Source: Salvia splendens
Lineage: Eukaryota > Streptophyta > Magnoliopsida > Lamiales > Lamiaceae
DNA: 64,000 nt
Assembly: GCF_004379255.2 (NCBI RefSeq)
Contig: NC_056037.1
Coordinates: forward strand, 38,351,012 to 38,415,011
Direction: 5' to 3'
Part shown: one piece after another, positions 36,001-47,714 of the stretch
Position numbering within the stretch: position 1 is the stretch's first letter
Layout of the letters: every line of letters starts with the position of its first letter
The notes under the pieces: generated by a model
Database searches by the model: none
Seen by the model: the letters and a program-made list of their open reading frames with translations, nothing else
Told to the model about the DNA's origin: nothing
Translations under genes and position numbers: made by a program

Positions 36001-36099
36001 TCCGATGAAGCCTCGTAGAAAATAATCTTTGCAGGTTTCATCTCTTCCTTGAGAAGAATCACCTCAGACACGCAAAAAGACAGATCAGATGAGGCAGCT
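33017..36099. other. Intergenic: one MITE, otherwise featureless
   Basis: AT-rich sequence with short open frames lacking domains. The only structured element is the Stowaway-type MITE at 33580-33794. The stretch 33235-33360 is locally GC-rich (CCTCCGGCGGCCCC) but stays open in no conserved frame I recognise. Confidence 0.55.
33580..33794. mobile_element. Stowaway-type MITE
   Basis: TACTCCCTCCGTCCCAAGAT at the left pairs with ATCTTGGGACGGAGAAGTA at the right. The right arm is partly duplicated, with two 'cttatcttg(a/g)gacg' blocks about 40 bp apart. Length 215 bp; no ORF. Confidence 0.8.
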
Positions 36100-36212
36100 G
36101 GTGAGGTTGCGATCGATGATGGGATCGACATTAGGGGTGGCCGAAGGTGACGACCTCCTTAGCCATGGAGAAGATGATGACACCGATCTCCACTCCGCAG
36201 AAGCTGACTTGG
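36100..36212 (-). pseudogene. Type I MADS-box (AGL62-like) relic
   Basis: Read on the minus strand, 36212-36134 gives QVSF followed by CGVEIGVIIFSMAKEVVTFG. This is the second half of a MADS domain joined to its 'LQVTF' block, with the KRRxGLFKKASEL helix deleted between them. A stop (36131-36133) follows, and a +1 frame then gives NVDPIIDRNLT, matching the GHPNVDxVIDRF stretch of AGL62-type proteins. Deletion plus frameshift mean no DNA-binding product. No other part of the gene is visible nearby. Confidence 0.6.
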
Positions 36213-37935
36213 TGGTGGAGAGCTGGAAATTTGGCTATCATGATTTTTAGTCTTGGTTATTTATTAATGTGTGGATTTTGTTTTTCTGGTGAGTTTGTGT
36301 AATGTTGATTAATTGATCAATCGTTGTTTTGGAATTTGGAGCACAAATCAATCTCATATGTATGTTCCTCCGTTGTATTTTTTAATATCCATTTATAACG
36401 ATTTTAAAAAATAGTATGTAAAATTATTAATATGCAAATCCAATATACTGACAAATACGTGTATAATATTATAGTGAAATAATAAATTAAATATAAAATT
36501 TTATCACAACAAATTGGTGAAACATGTAATGGGATTGAGAAATTTATAAAAGTTACCTATTTTTATAACTTATGAGATGAACCAAAGAGTAATTAAGAAA
36601 TTATGATTTAAATGATAATTATTTTTTATAATTAAACAAAATCAACTAATAATAAGAATTAATTAGAATTTTATTCTGTTTGATTGATAAATCACTTATT
36701 GATGTTATTTTTATGCCATATAGATATTACTTAAATTTTTTAAATTTTAATTAATATAAAAATAAATTAATGTTCATACAAATAATATAAATAAAAGATC
36801 ATTTTTAAAGTTGTGGATTAATTGAATGAAATGAGAACTACGAATCACAAACCACACATTTTTATTAGACAATTAAAATTATAAAAGTAAATAAATTTTG
36901 AATTATATATATCACATTTCATTGAAACGTTTTTACATTTCTATAACAGATAGAGTAGCATATTATTAAAAACACATATACAATTAAATACTAACACACC
37001 ATTAATGTGAATTAACCATGAAAAACTCTTTTATATATGTATAGACTTGCACAATTGTTTTTTTTAAAAAATAGAATGACATCATGTTTTTTTAATTAAA
37101 ATTGCACTTTCTTGATATGAGCATATAATCAGATTTACAGCCAAGATTCAGGTAAAAAAAAACCTCTACTATCAGTAAGGATTATCAAGTAGACTGACCC
37201 ATTGTAAGATATCGAATAAAGATCTAAACCCTCAAAATAGAATAAGTGATCAACAAAGTAAAATTGAACTGGGCGGAGGGAGAATTTTATTGACATTTGA
37301 CTCATTTGTTGGTCATGACGAGTATATTTTAAAGTTGAGGGTTTATGATTTAGGTTTCAAGGTTTGGTTTTTAGTGTATAGGGTCACTATATTGCAATGA
37401 AATGAAGTTCGACTAAGAAGTGTCTCACCAGTACAATCTTAAATTATTGCACCGTAAACTTGCTCCTGCAGTTATAACTAAACGGTTAATTCATATTTTC
37501 ACAGAATTAAAATGCTTTTTTATTTTAAGTCTAATATTTAAATGTCTAACACAAATAAGTGTTGAAATTTTCATGTGATCGTATTAATATTTCAAAGAAA
37601 ATTTAGCATTTAAACGCACTCTTGTGGCCATGTGAGGTTATTTTGATTGAAAAAGTTAAAAGTATAATCCAAAGTAAGAGGACGTCGAATATTTTTTTGT
37701 TTATCATTTCACAAATTTTATTTCGCATAATGAAATAAAGATGAAGAAATTAAAATGATCCGTGCATGGTACAAGGTGATACTAGTTTTATAATAAAATG
37801 TGGGTTAAAATAAATTAGTGGAAATATGATTATTAGAATAGACAAAACCTCGCTCTTACCGCAGCACAAAACCCGACATTAGGGCTCAGTAGAACCTCCG
37901 GAACTGAAAAGACGACAACTTTATCATCTAGTCCA
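36213..37935. other. AT-rich intergenic and RBM25 promoter
   Basis: Very AT-rich with no coding frame. The last 80 bp before the RBM25 ATG are GC-richer and probably 5'UTR. No clear TATA box is placed at a usual distance. Confidence 0.5.
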
Positions 37936-40900
37936 ATGGCGGATTCAACGCCAGCGCCGGAAACAACCGCGGCGGCCGCCAGCCACACTTCCGATGTCCA
38001 TCAGCCTGAACCAGAATCTCGACCCCCCCAACCCGATCCATCTTCCACATCGCTTCCCCCATTTCCAAACCCTACCCCTAGCGGCCCTCTCCCTCCTCCT
38101 CTACCGGCGATGCAGCCTTCCTTCCGCCCTGCTGGCGCTCTATTTCCATTGCCTACCGGCGCCGCTGCCCCGCAATTCTCACATGTTCCGTATCAAGCTC
38201 CTGCCTTTCCACCTCCGGGAGTGGTACCGGCTCCTGCGCCTCCTTACGTCATGGCCGGTCAGCCTATGAGATACGGGCCACCTATGTCGAATGGCTACCC
38301 TGGTATGCCCCACCAAGGTGCAATGCCTCCCGGTGGGTTTTTCTCTCTATTTCCGATTGAATCTGTCTCTCGATATTTGAGTTTTGTGTGTGTCTGCGCC
38401 CTTTGATTCCGCATAGGGATTCACTTTCTTATCGCTTTAATGGTTCTAACGTTTTGGAGGATCTGCCTTTACTTTGTACTAATAAAATTGGGCTATTCGC
38501 TGAATCATCTACCATGATCATATTATGAAGCACTAAGCTTTATTGAAATCGCGGCCTAATTGATTTGATTTTATGGGCCTATAAGTGTGCTACTATGCTT
38601 TATGCATCCTAGGTTGTATTTTACAATCTGTTAAGTGTTAACTGAAAAAACAAACGAGGCATAGGGGATATAGAGGGGTACATGTTAGCCAGATTAGGGG
38701 TATCGATGACGGGATGTTTTCTCTACAGTGTCTCGTGATTGATTACGGTGGGAAAGGTTGGAAGGCTTCATTAGAGACTGAGTGTCCCTCACACTTCAAC
38801 TCCTTTTTGTTGGTATGCACAATTTTTTGTTTATTTGCTCGATTTCTTTGATTTCAACTGCATATATTTCTAATACAATGTATAGTGATACTTGTGAGTC
38901 CAATGCTTTAGAATATAGAATAAGGAAACACATAGGATTTTAAAAAGTTAATGTACAGGCTGAAAAAATTGTTTTTTTAAAAGTTATGGTTTTGCATTGC
39001 TGCTCACTGTATAGGCTGTTATTGTAGTGATAAGACTGTTTAAACCCTTTTACGGGATATTAATTTTTTAATTGCCGACAGCAGACTAGGATAACAGTTG
39101 AGTGCAGCTATGCCTCTCATTCAAGGTATCACAATCTTCCTAACCATACAAGCTTCCTATGTGATTTGTTATGATTTGCGTGATTAAGGCTCTATAAATA
39201 TGTTAGTTTGAGTGAGAATTTGGTTTGGTCATCTCACTTCTCAAATTAAACATTCACCTATAGTGCCTCCAATTGGGTAGTTTTTGTCGTGCCTTCTGTT
39301 TGCAAGTCAATGCTTAAGGTATGCCCTGTTCATGCATTTCCTGTTTCATGAATCCCAATGTTATTTTCTTGATGTTCCTTCAGGTTATATGTTCAGCTGG
39401 TGAGTGTTGTCATGCCTGTGCTGCAATCTCTTATTGCTTTGATATTTTTGGTAACAACAGTTGATTTATATTGTTGGATCTTTTTATGCTTGATTTAATC
39501 TATAATAAGTTGATATGTAATTTTCTTAGCATGCTGCTGACATTCTGCCTAGTTTTTGTGTCTTATTCATGCAGGGGTACCTCATTATCCTTCTCCTTAT
39601 GCACAAATGCTTCGGCCAGCATTTCCTTCGCGTCCTTTGGTTGGTGTTATGCCACCATTGGCACGCCCTCCAGTTATTGGAATTCGTGGTCCAATTGTTC
39701 CTCCTGTTGTTAGACCCATTACACCAAATGCCACATCTGCAGAGGATCCACAGACGACTGTTTATGTTGGGAAGATATCATCAACCGTGGAAAATGATTT
39801 CATGCTGTCTCTCCTGCAGGTTTGATATAGTAGCTTAAATATTGTTCTCTTGTATTCTAATCTCTTGTAGGATTCATTTTGTTTATGTATGATTAGTTTA
39901 TGGAATTTTGTTTGAATGAATAAGATAGCTTGATATTTATATCAACCAAGTCTGACTTCTGACACTTTCTGAAGCTCTGTGGGCCTGTAAAGAATTGGAA
40001 ACGCCCACAAGACCCCACCGGAACTTTAAAAGGTTTTGGATTTTGTGAATTTGAGTCTGCTGAAGGAGTTCTTCGGGCATTGCGACTACTTAATAAGCTA
40101 AGAGTTGATGGACAGGAGTTGTTGGTATGATTGTACTGCCTTCTATTAAAGATCTTCGTCTTCCTCTATTTATTTGTTAATATTTTTTTCTTCAACTTTG
40201 TTGTGTTAGCCTTCACCATTTTCATGCAAGATACTGATGCCCTTCCAAATTGTAAATCTTATGGAGTACTATGATTCATCGACATTTTCTGGGTTTTAGT
40301 TCATGTGCTACTGATGTTTAACTAGTTATTCATATGCTTTTGCGTCTTCTATCCCTCCCAGCTATGAAAGTTGAAAAGGACTTTTGTTCTTCTGCTGATA
40401 TATCATGAACTTGGTGGGTCTGCAGTTAAATGTTAATCAAACAACTCGGAAATATCTTGAGCGTTATGTAGACAAAAAGATCGAAGGTTCTAAGGCCAAG
40501 GAATCTGCAACTGATGGTTCTGACAAAGAGGAAGAAAGAGAGTCGAGCATTGATACTGAAAAAATTGTTAAGTCGACTGAAGAGTCTCTAAAGCCTTCAT
40601 CAGATGAACCAAAAAAGGATAACAGTGAGATGAATAAGGAAAATCCTGATGCTGGCAGTTTTGGCCTTGTAACTGATGAAGACAGGGATGCAGATCGTGA
40701 TGCTTCTGAGAAGCTCACAGGTATGATAGAGGAACGGCTTAAGAACAAACCACTTCCTCCTCCACCCCCATCCCCACAAACACTTATTGATGGACCTGGA
40801 AAGTCAAACTCGGAGCAACCTTCTGGGTCAAAGGATAGGGAATCAGAAGATGGGGTGAAAAACGGTACGTAATTCTGTTAAACCTGATAATCTAGCTGGG

Positions 40901-42963
40901 ATGTTTAATTTACATGTCACATTAGTTGTTCCAGACAATGATGAAATGCTTAAACTTCACTGTGCAGACACAGAAGACAAAAATGAGGATGATAAGACTG
41001 CTGAGAGCAAACCGTCTAGTGAACCTGATAGAGCTGGAACAGGTTCTCCCGATAGGAGCAGAAGACATGATAGGATCAGGGATCGAGACCGTGACCCAAG
41101 ACGAGAAAGAGAAAGGGAACTTGAAAGATACGAGAGAGAGCGGGAGCATGACCGAGCAAAGAGGGAGAAAGATAGAGAAAATAGGAGTCGCGAAGATGAA
41201 CGGAGGTATAAAGCGCGTGAAAAAGAGTGGGAGTCGAGAGAAAAAGAGAAGGAGCATTGGCGGAAGAGAGAGCGAGAAAGAGAGAAAGATAGGGCTTATG
41301 AAAGGAAATGGGAAGTTATGGACCAAGAACGTGATGGTGATGATGGATATGGAAAGAAGAGGAAATACAAGGTAAGTGATGAAGAGAGGAAAAGAAGACA
41401 GAGGGAGAAGGAAGAGGACCTGGCTGACAGAGTGAGAGAGGAGGAAGAAATTGCAGAAGCTAAATTAAGAGCTGAAGAAGAACAGAAGAAACAGCTGGAG
41501 GCTCAGAAAGCAGAAAGTATTCCACCAGCTAATGGATTTGAGAAAGCTATCTTGCCAAATGAAATTGATACTGAAAACCAGGGTAAGGCTGATCAGACCG
41601 TTGAGCTCAAACCAAGTCCCGAGACTTATGAAGGTATTTATTTCTTCTGGCTTAACTGATGATTGCATTTCAATATGGGGCTCTCCACCCTTGAACTTAC
41701 ATATACTTTTCCCAGTTACAGCTGAAGGGATTCTGCAGAATGGCACCAGGGATTTATCTAATTCTGCTTCAGACATTCGGCAAAATAACAATGCGCCAAC
41801 AAAAAAGTTGGGGTTCGGGCTTTCAGGGTCGGGAAAGCGAGCTACTGTACCTTCATTTTTTAACGAGGACGAGGATGAGGATGCACACAAGGAAAAGAAG
41901 ATGAGACCTCTAGTCCCAATTGATTACTCAACTGAGGAACAGGAAGCTATTCAATCTTCCATGTCTGAAGCCCCATCATCTAATATGGCTGCCGCAGCAG
42001 AATTTGTGAAGCGTATTTCAACTGTTAATCCAAGAGAACTTGATGGAGAAAAAGACAAAAGTAGGCGTTCTCATGAGAGATCTGGCCAGCGTGACCGTGA
42101 TAGACATGAGGAAGAGAACAATAGCATCCGTGAGGAGAGCAGAAGAGATCATTTTGAAAGAGAAAGATCAAATAAAACAAAGACCCCAGAAAACCAGAAG
42201 CTTCTGGATGCTAAGCAGTTGATTGACACTATCCCAAAGACCAAAGATGAGCTGTTCTCCTATGAGATCAACTGGGCGATCTATGATCAGGTGATTACCC
42301 TATATGCCTCTTTGATGCCATGGTATATTCCATTTTGCTTAATCATATCCTCTGGGGGTTGGAGGGAAGTAACTCATTATCATTTTATTCGTATTGTTGA
42401 AAACCAGTGAGGCTGTGATAAAATAAATTATAGTATGAGTGTTTAAGGTTTTGTCTGATATTAAATAGCTGATGATGCTTGATTTTTATGTAAATAAGAC
42501 GATACAGTGGGGGTAAAATACAAGGAGGTAAAGGTGGGGTAGTTTCCAAAAGTGGAAAGTGCACTCTTGTGGACGGACTAAAATAGAAAATTGAGCACAC
42601 CTATAAGGGACAGAGGAGGGAGTATTATTTTGGGAACTTATTACGGTTATTGTATGACGCAAGGTTATGTGCATGATAGTTTCTAAGGAAGCCTATATTT
42701 GTACCTTACAGAATGTGCTGCATGAAAGAATGAGACCATGGGTGTCAAAGAAGATAACAGACTTTTTGGGTGAGGAAGAGGTCACACTTGTGGACTATAT
42801 TGTTTCTAGCACTCAGGAGCATGTAGAGGCAGGTGAGATGCTTGAGAGGCTCCAAACTATCTTGGATGATGAAGCTGAAATGTTTGTGCTCAAGATGTGG
42901 AGAATGCTTATTTTTGAGATCAAGAAGGTAGAGACTGGCCTGACTCCAAAGCCCAGGGCCTGA
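37936..42963 (+). CDS. RBM25: RNA-binding protein 25 (U1 snRNP-associated splicing regulator)
   Basis: Seven coding exons: 37936-38332, 39575-39819, 39975-40124, 40426-40864, 40968-41633, 41716-42290, 42712-42963. They join to 907 residues in phase. The N-terminus is Pro-rich. An RRM spans about 195-275, with RNP2 VYVGKI near 196 and RNP1 KGFGFCEF near 233. A long Arg/Glu/Asp-rich charged region follows. A C-terminal PWI domain (about 808-905) has RPWVSKKITDFLG and ends at TGLTPKPRA. This RRM-RE/RD-PWI order defines RBM25, which acts in the nucleus on 5' splice-site choice. The Arabidopsis counterpart is At1g60200. The second exon is separated by a 1.2-kb first intron. Confidence 0.95.
42498..42626. 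mobile_element. MITE fragment in RBM25 intron 6
   Basis: The sequence ends 'gggacagaggagggagta', the Stowaway-type terminus. An inverted partner at the left is weak (CAGTGGGGGTAAAATA). It lies wholly inside the intron before the PWI exon. Confidence 0.35.
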
Positions 42964-44199
42964 GTGAAGACGAATACTATAACCTCATATTAGAGATGGA
43001 ATAATAATTGTGATTTTCAGTATTTTTACCTTTGATGCAGTTTCTTAATAAACCAAAATGGTGTGTAATCAAAGAAAAGGAAAACCATAATTTTACCATT
43101 ATGCCTCTGATTGATGCTTGTTTTGTAGTATTTGTATATTGCCCAACTAGATGTCAAAGCAAGATATTGAAGAAAGAAAGAAAGCAGTTGAGCGAGATGG
43201 AGCAAGCCAAGGGATCAAAACGCAGCCTGGTTTTTGCGTCTAATATAGGAGTAGTATTTTCATTATGATTGGCCTGTTTATGACAGCTGTCCCCTTACTA
43301 GTTTATACAGGGCACCAATTGTTACGCAAAATTTAAAATCCAATTAGACCAAAAGAAAAATTAGGCCTAATTATTTCTACTTGGGCTTCTTTTAAAAACT
43401 TTAAATAGTGGATTTATTTATAGAGTCTCGCATATAACAACCAAATGTTCTAGCATTATTTGCCATTTGACTAAACTTGACAAGATGTGTTGGCTGCTCG
43501 ACCGAGTTTACTGATTAAGGCCGAAAGTCTCCTAGCGGGTGGTGGGGTTTGAACCCGTGACGTCAAGGTCACCATAGCTCCCGGGTGGTGGGGTTTGAAC
43601 CCGTGACGTCAAGGTCACCATAGCTCCGTGCTGCCAACTATTTTACAACTCGGTTGACTAACCTTTTTTAATTGAATGACTTCCATCATTTTTCCATAGG
43701 TCCAATTCAAAACCACAATGAAATAAAATAAATACTTTATAAAAAATTTATGTGTTAAATGTAAAATCAATACTTACTTACTATACTATATTGGTAGTAC
43801 TTGCTATAGTTTAAATCTTTTGTTTTACATGTATGTATGCATCACGAAAACAACACAATTTTGTCTTTGCCGTTGCGTCTGCCGAATATATGATTTCGAC
43901 ATATAATCACAATACTAATTAACTAAGCATCCTTGTTTTCGTAAAACATATATATGACCTTTTGGCTTTAAGAATGTAAAAGAGAGATAAATTACAGAAA
44001 TTGCCAATTTTGCCTTGTTTCAACATTTGTCGTTTGTCACAATAAAAAAAAAGTAGTAATAGAATCCGAATATTAATACCATTTATTCCAGACTAATTCA
44101 AATCTTGTTCCTAAAAAAGGTATTATTATGTAGTATTATAGTATAATCACTCCATTTGTCACTACATAGAAAAACATAGCCTTCCCAACTCAATCTCTA
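42964..44199. other. RBM25 3' region and spacer
   Basis: The first 300 bp are likely RBM25 3'UTR. A frame at 43151-43240 reads MSKQDIEERKKAVERDG but has no recognisable context. The tandem tRNA-like repeat at 43536-43627 is the only structured item. The remainder is AT-rich. Confidence 0.5.
43536..43627 (-). repeat. Perfect 2 x 46-bp tandem repeat, tRNA-like (SINE head?)
   Basis: Two identical 46-bp units (43536-43581, 43582-43627) each contain, on the minus strand, ACGGGTTCAAACCCC, which resembles a Pol III B box. A-box-like TAGTTGGCAGCACGG lies just beyond. This fits the head of a tRNA-derived SINE with its T-arm region duplicated. No poly(A) tail or target duplication was identified, so the SINE call is tentative. 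Confidence 0.45.
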
Positions 44200-46301
44200 T
44201 TGATGATCAGCATTTTGATTATGTCCCTTTTCAAGAAAATGAATCATCTAACATTCATTGGATTAATCTTGTTAATGGATCTCCATATCATGCATCACGC
44301 AGCTCTAGCAGATGAGAATCAATGTGTTGTTGACATGAAAACTCCATCATCATGGAATGATTCAAGAGGAAACTGGGGTGGATTTGTCAACAACAACACA
44401 TGTGCACAAGCACTAGAAACATATTTATACGCGTCGGCAAAGAACGCCAACAAAACTGGGGAAATATTTCTGAACATCACACAGCAAAAGGCCTGTCTGA
44501 GTTCAGCAAACATCTGTGGCATTGAGAGGCTAACTAGTGGAAGAGGAGGGTGCTCGGACTACTCAGTGGAAGACGTTGTGAACGAGCAAGCAACACAGTT
44601 GCAGAGTTTGGATCAAGGCTGCAATGAAGCGTGCAGCTCTTGTTTGAAGAGGTGGGAGCAGATGGACTTTTCGATCGAAGAAGAAGCCGATATCTGTAGG
44701 TTTTCGGTTCTAGTTTCAGTTATTAGTAGAAGGCTTAGTGACATGGAATGGATAGATTCAATCTTCACCTGCCTTGGAGATGGAATTCCATTAGGTAAGT
44801 TGTGCATAGTTTTTGCAATGTGTTTTTTTTACCTAGGGATTAAAATTTGATCATCTTCTGCAGGTGCAGCTGATGAGGGGAAACAAGAAAAGAAGATGTC
44901 CTTCACTAAAGGTATGATACTAAAAAAGAATAAATGGCCTTTTTTTGGTGATTGATGATTGTTGATTACAGATCTTGAAATTGTGGCTGGTGGTGTTGTG
45001 GCCATTGCCATTTTGTGTGTAATCTTCTTCTTCTTCTTCCTAAAGAAAAGGACCAAAACAAGACCTTCGAAAGAGATTTATGGTAGTGATCATCTTGATT
45101 AATTAATCCAATGTGGAGTAGTAATTTAAAGAGTGATTTCATCTCATGTTTTTTTTTTCTAAACTGAGCAGAAGGCGAAAATTCGTGTTGGGAGCAATCC
45201 AGCAGCATGAAGATGACAGTGAGAGAAGTGTATGAAGCGACAGACAATCTGAGTGCAGCAAACTTCATAGGGCAAGGCATAGCAGGGAAAGTATACAAGG
45301 GGATTATGTGGAAGGGGGAGGCTGTGGCGGTTAAGCACATATTAAACGAGGGGCACATGGAGACATTTGTAAGGGAGGTGAGGAGCTTATCGCATGTGAA
45401 GCATCCGAACCTGGTGCAGTTGTTAGGGCATTGCGATGGAGAAGATGAGAGCTTTCTTGTTTACCAACTGTGTCAGAATGGAAATCTGTCTGAGTGGCTC
45501 TTTGGTAGGAGTAGTATATATATAACTCTTAGGGGTGTGTGTGTGTGTGAATGATTAATTGTATCTGTGGTTTGAGTCCAGGGAAGCATAGATTGTTGAG
45601 TTGGATTAGAAGGGTGGAGATTGCTCTAGACTGTGCGAGAGGCCTCTGGTTTCTTCATACCTATCCTCAAGGCTGCATTGTTCACCGTGATATTAAGGTA
45701 CGTATATATAGATAGATAGATTTTAATTTTACATCCACATCCAATAATTTGGATTTGCATGCAGCCAACAAACATCCTTCTAGGCAGCAAGTTTGAAGGG
45801 AAACTGTCGGATTTCGGATTGTCAAAGGTGATCTCGATGGGAGTCTCCCATGTGAGCTCGGAGGTACGAGGAACCTTCGGGTACGTGGACCCCGAGTACC
45901 AGAAGGATCGGCAAGTGCAGTCGTCTACAGATGTTTATAGTTTCGGAGTAGTTCTTTTGCAGTTGGTGTCGGGGCAAAGGGTCATCAATCTCGAAGTCAC
46001 AACACCTGTGGCCTTGAGTAAAAAGGTAGTTGAATATACGGAATGTAGGAGGAGTAACATGTAGTAGTATTATTATTTTATAATCGATCTTTGCCTGCAG
46101 GCTAAAACACTAATTAGGAAAGGCGGAGGGGATATAACAGAATTTGCTGATCCTAAACTTAATGGTGACTATTGTTTAGATGCTTTTCACATGATTTTGA
46201 AGCTAGCATTATCTTGTATTGGGGTTAAGCACCAACGCCCTTCCATGGAAACTGTCGTCACATTGCTACAGGAAGCCCGTCGCATTTCTCTCCACACATA
46301 A
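44200..46301 (+). CDS. SPARK-type receptor-like kinase
   Basis: Seven exons: 44200-44794, 44864-44911, 44972-45082, 45172-45504, 45582-45697, 45765-46025, 46101-46301. They give 554 residues in phase. In-frame ATGs at 44200, 44221 and 44239 all precede the signal peptide. The Cys-rich ectodomain (ENQCVVDM...CSSCLKRW) has the spacing of plant SPARK domains. A transmembrane segment (about 216-240) ends in poly-Phe. The kinase follows: GQGIAGKVYKG, VAVKH (Lys about 306), VHRDIK (His about 397) and DFGLSK (Asp about 417), all key residues present. The activation segment reads GTFGYVDPEY. A plasma-membrane receptor of unknown ligand is expected. Relatives with this ectodomain include kinases for arbuscular mycorrhiza, but I cannot assign this one to a named gene. 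Confidence 0.9.
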
Positions 46302-47031
46302 CTACATATACTTATTCACCACTCTCCCTATCTTGGACCATTTTTTGGTCTCAAATATTTATTTGTACCTCATACCCCATTTTCATTATTTCTTCTTTTT
46401 TTTTTGGCTTTTGCTTTTGGAGAATGTGGAACTCCACACCCTACATTTCACTCTTACTATATTGTAAGTAGTGGAGTAGCATTTTTTTATCTACTGTCTG
46501 AAAATTAATATGGGGATTAAATGGTCATTAATATATATAGTACTACTACCATAGAACAAGTTGGTCAACATGGGGTTGCTTTGCTCTCCTAGTCTTACCA
46601 TATCACAGCTGTTTTAGGGCACACAACTGCAGCCTCAATAATGAATTCGAGACTCAACATTTTCACCATTCATTCATGTCACATCAATATCAGATCAAAC
46701 ATAAACATTATAATCAAGTAAATTAGGAATTAATACGCTCAAGATATAGATTATAGGGTCATATTTTATTGTGGAAATAGAGATGTAGATAGGTGATATA
46801 CTACATAAAATGGAAGGCCTATTCCAAAATTTTGAAATTCAACAAAATTGTATCCAAGAAAGCTACACTTGGGAATGGTTCTGTTTACAGTTGTATTGAT
46901 GTTCAATTGATTAGCCTCATTATCAATTTCATTTTCTAATTCATAAGCACTGTATTAGATGTTGAATAAAAATATTATTACGCCTAATATATTTAGTGAA
47001 CCATCAGGTCTCTTTCTTATTTAGTAGTACC

Positions 47032-47443
47032 ACCTTTGTTCCATATCAGTAGAATCATTTTTCCATTTTGAACATTTAATAATAGTAGAGTCATTTTCTT
47101 TTTAATTAAAAAGTAACACATTTTTTCATTCTTATTTTTCCATCTCTCTTACTTTATTCTCTCTACTTTTCCCCTCTTCTACTTTATTACTCCCTCCGTC
47201 CCGCACTACTCGCACTTATTTCCTTTTTGGGTGTCCCAAGTTACTTGCACTCTTTCCATTTTTAGTAAAAAATTTCACCTACAGCCATCATTTTTTACTT
47301 TCCTATACACTCATTCCTTAATCTCCGAGCCGAAAAGGAAATGAGCGAGTAGCCCGGGACGGAGGGAGTACTATATTACACACCTTTTTCTTAATCTTCA
47401 TACCCGAAAAGAAATGTCTCAACTACTATAGAACGGAGAGAGT
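47032..47443. mobile_element. Stowaway-like MITE split by a second insertion
   Basis: The left half starts 'cctttgttccatatcagtag' and the right half ends 'ctactatagaacggagagag'. The two form imperfect inverted ends. They are separated by the complete element at 47188-47370, so the outer copy is older. Confidence 0.6.
47188..47370. mobile_element. Stowaway-type MITE nested in an older one
   Basis: TACTCCCTCCGTCCCGCACT at the left and its inverted form ending CGGGACGGAGGGAGTA at the right. Length 183 bp, with well preserved termini. It is inserted at TA within the outer MITE. Confidence 0.85.
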
Positions 47444-47665
47444 ACTAGTCTATTAGACTATTATAAAATACTACTAGTATTTTTACTAAGAAAGTCGATT
47501 ATATCTTTAAAAAAGGGCAAAAACATCTCGCTAATCTCATATTTCATCGCACATGAAAGTCCTTAATAAGTTGCCTCCATCACATATACCTTCACGTTTT
47601 GAAAAAGAGCCAAAAAAAGTACAGCCAGCTTGCAACAACTAAGCACAAAATCTATGTCCAAAGTC

Positions 47666-47674
47666 TATATAAAT
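47666..47674 (+). promoter_or_regulatory. TATA box of the XTH gene
   Basis: TATATAAAT lies 41-49 bp before the XTH ATG. With a usual TATA-to-start distance of about 30 bp, the 5'UTR would be only 10-20 nt. Confidence 0.55.
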
Positions 47675-47714
47675 ATTTCGACCAACATTAAATCCATTCC
47701 CATATACTGCAAGA

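Larger units (their letters stand above)
46302..47714. other. Spacer with nested MITEs and XTH promoter
   Basis: AT-rich, no gene. Contains the nested Stowaway elements (47032-47443) and the XTH core promoter. Confidence 0.6.

Noticed and set aside
35928..36131. 67-residue minus-strand ORF taken as a gene
   Set aside because: It overlaps and extends the MADS-box relic in a frame that does not continue the MADS homology; no separate support.
39383..39400. Micro-exon in RBM25 intron 1 (acceptor TTCAG, donor GTGAGTG)
   Set aside because: Its 16 nt would break the reading frame between exons 1 and 2, which join perfectly without it.
40922..41326. Minus-strand ORF of 134 residues, Phe/Pro/Ser-rich
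   Set aside because: It mirrors the Arg/Glu-rich repeat of RBM25; low-complexity antisense artefact.
41532..42410. 292-residue ORF read as a separate gene
   Set aside because: It is RBM25 exon 6 read through the introns on both sides; the exon borders and phases fit the RBM25 model.
43151..43240. Short frame MSKQDIEERKKAVERDG after RBM25
   Set aside because: Looks protein-like but has no start context, splice partner or known family; left as probable 3'UTR.
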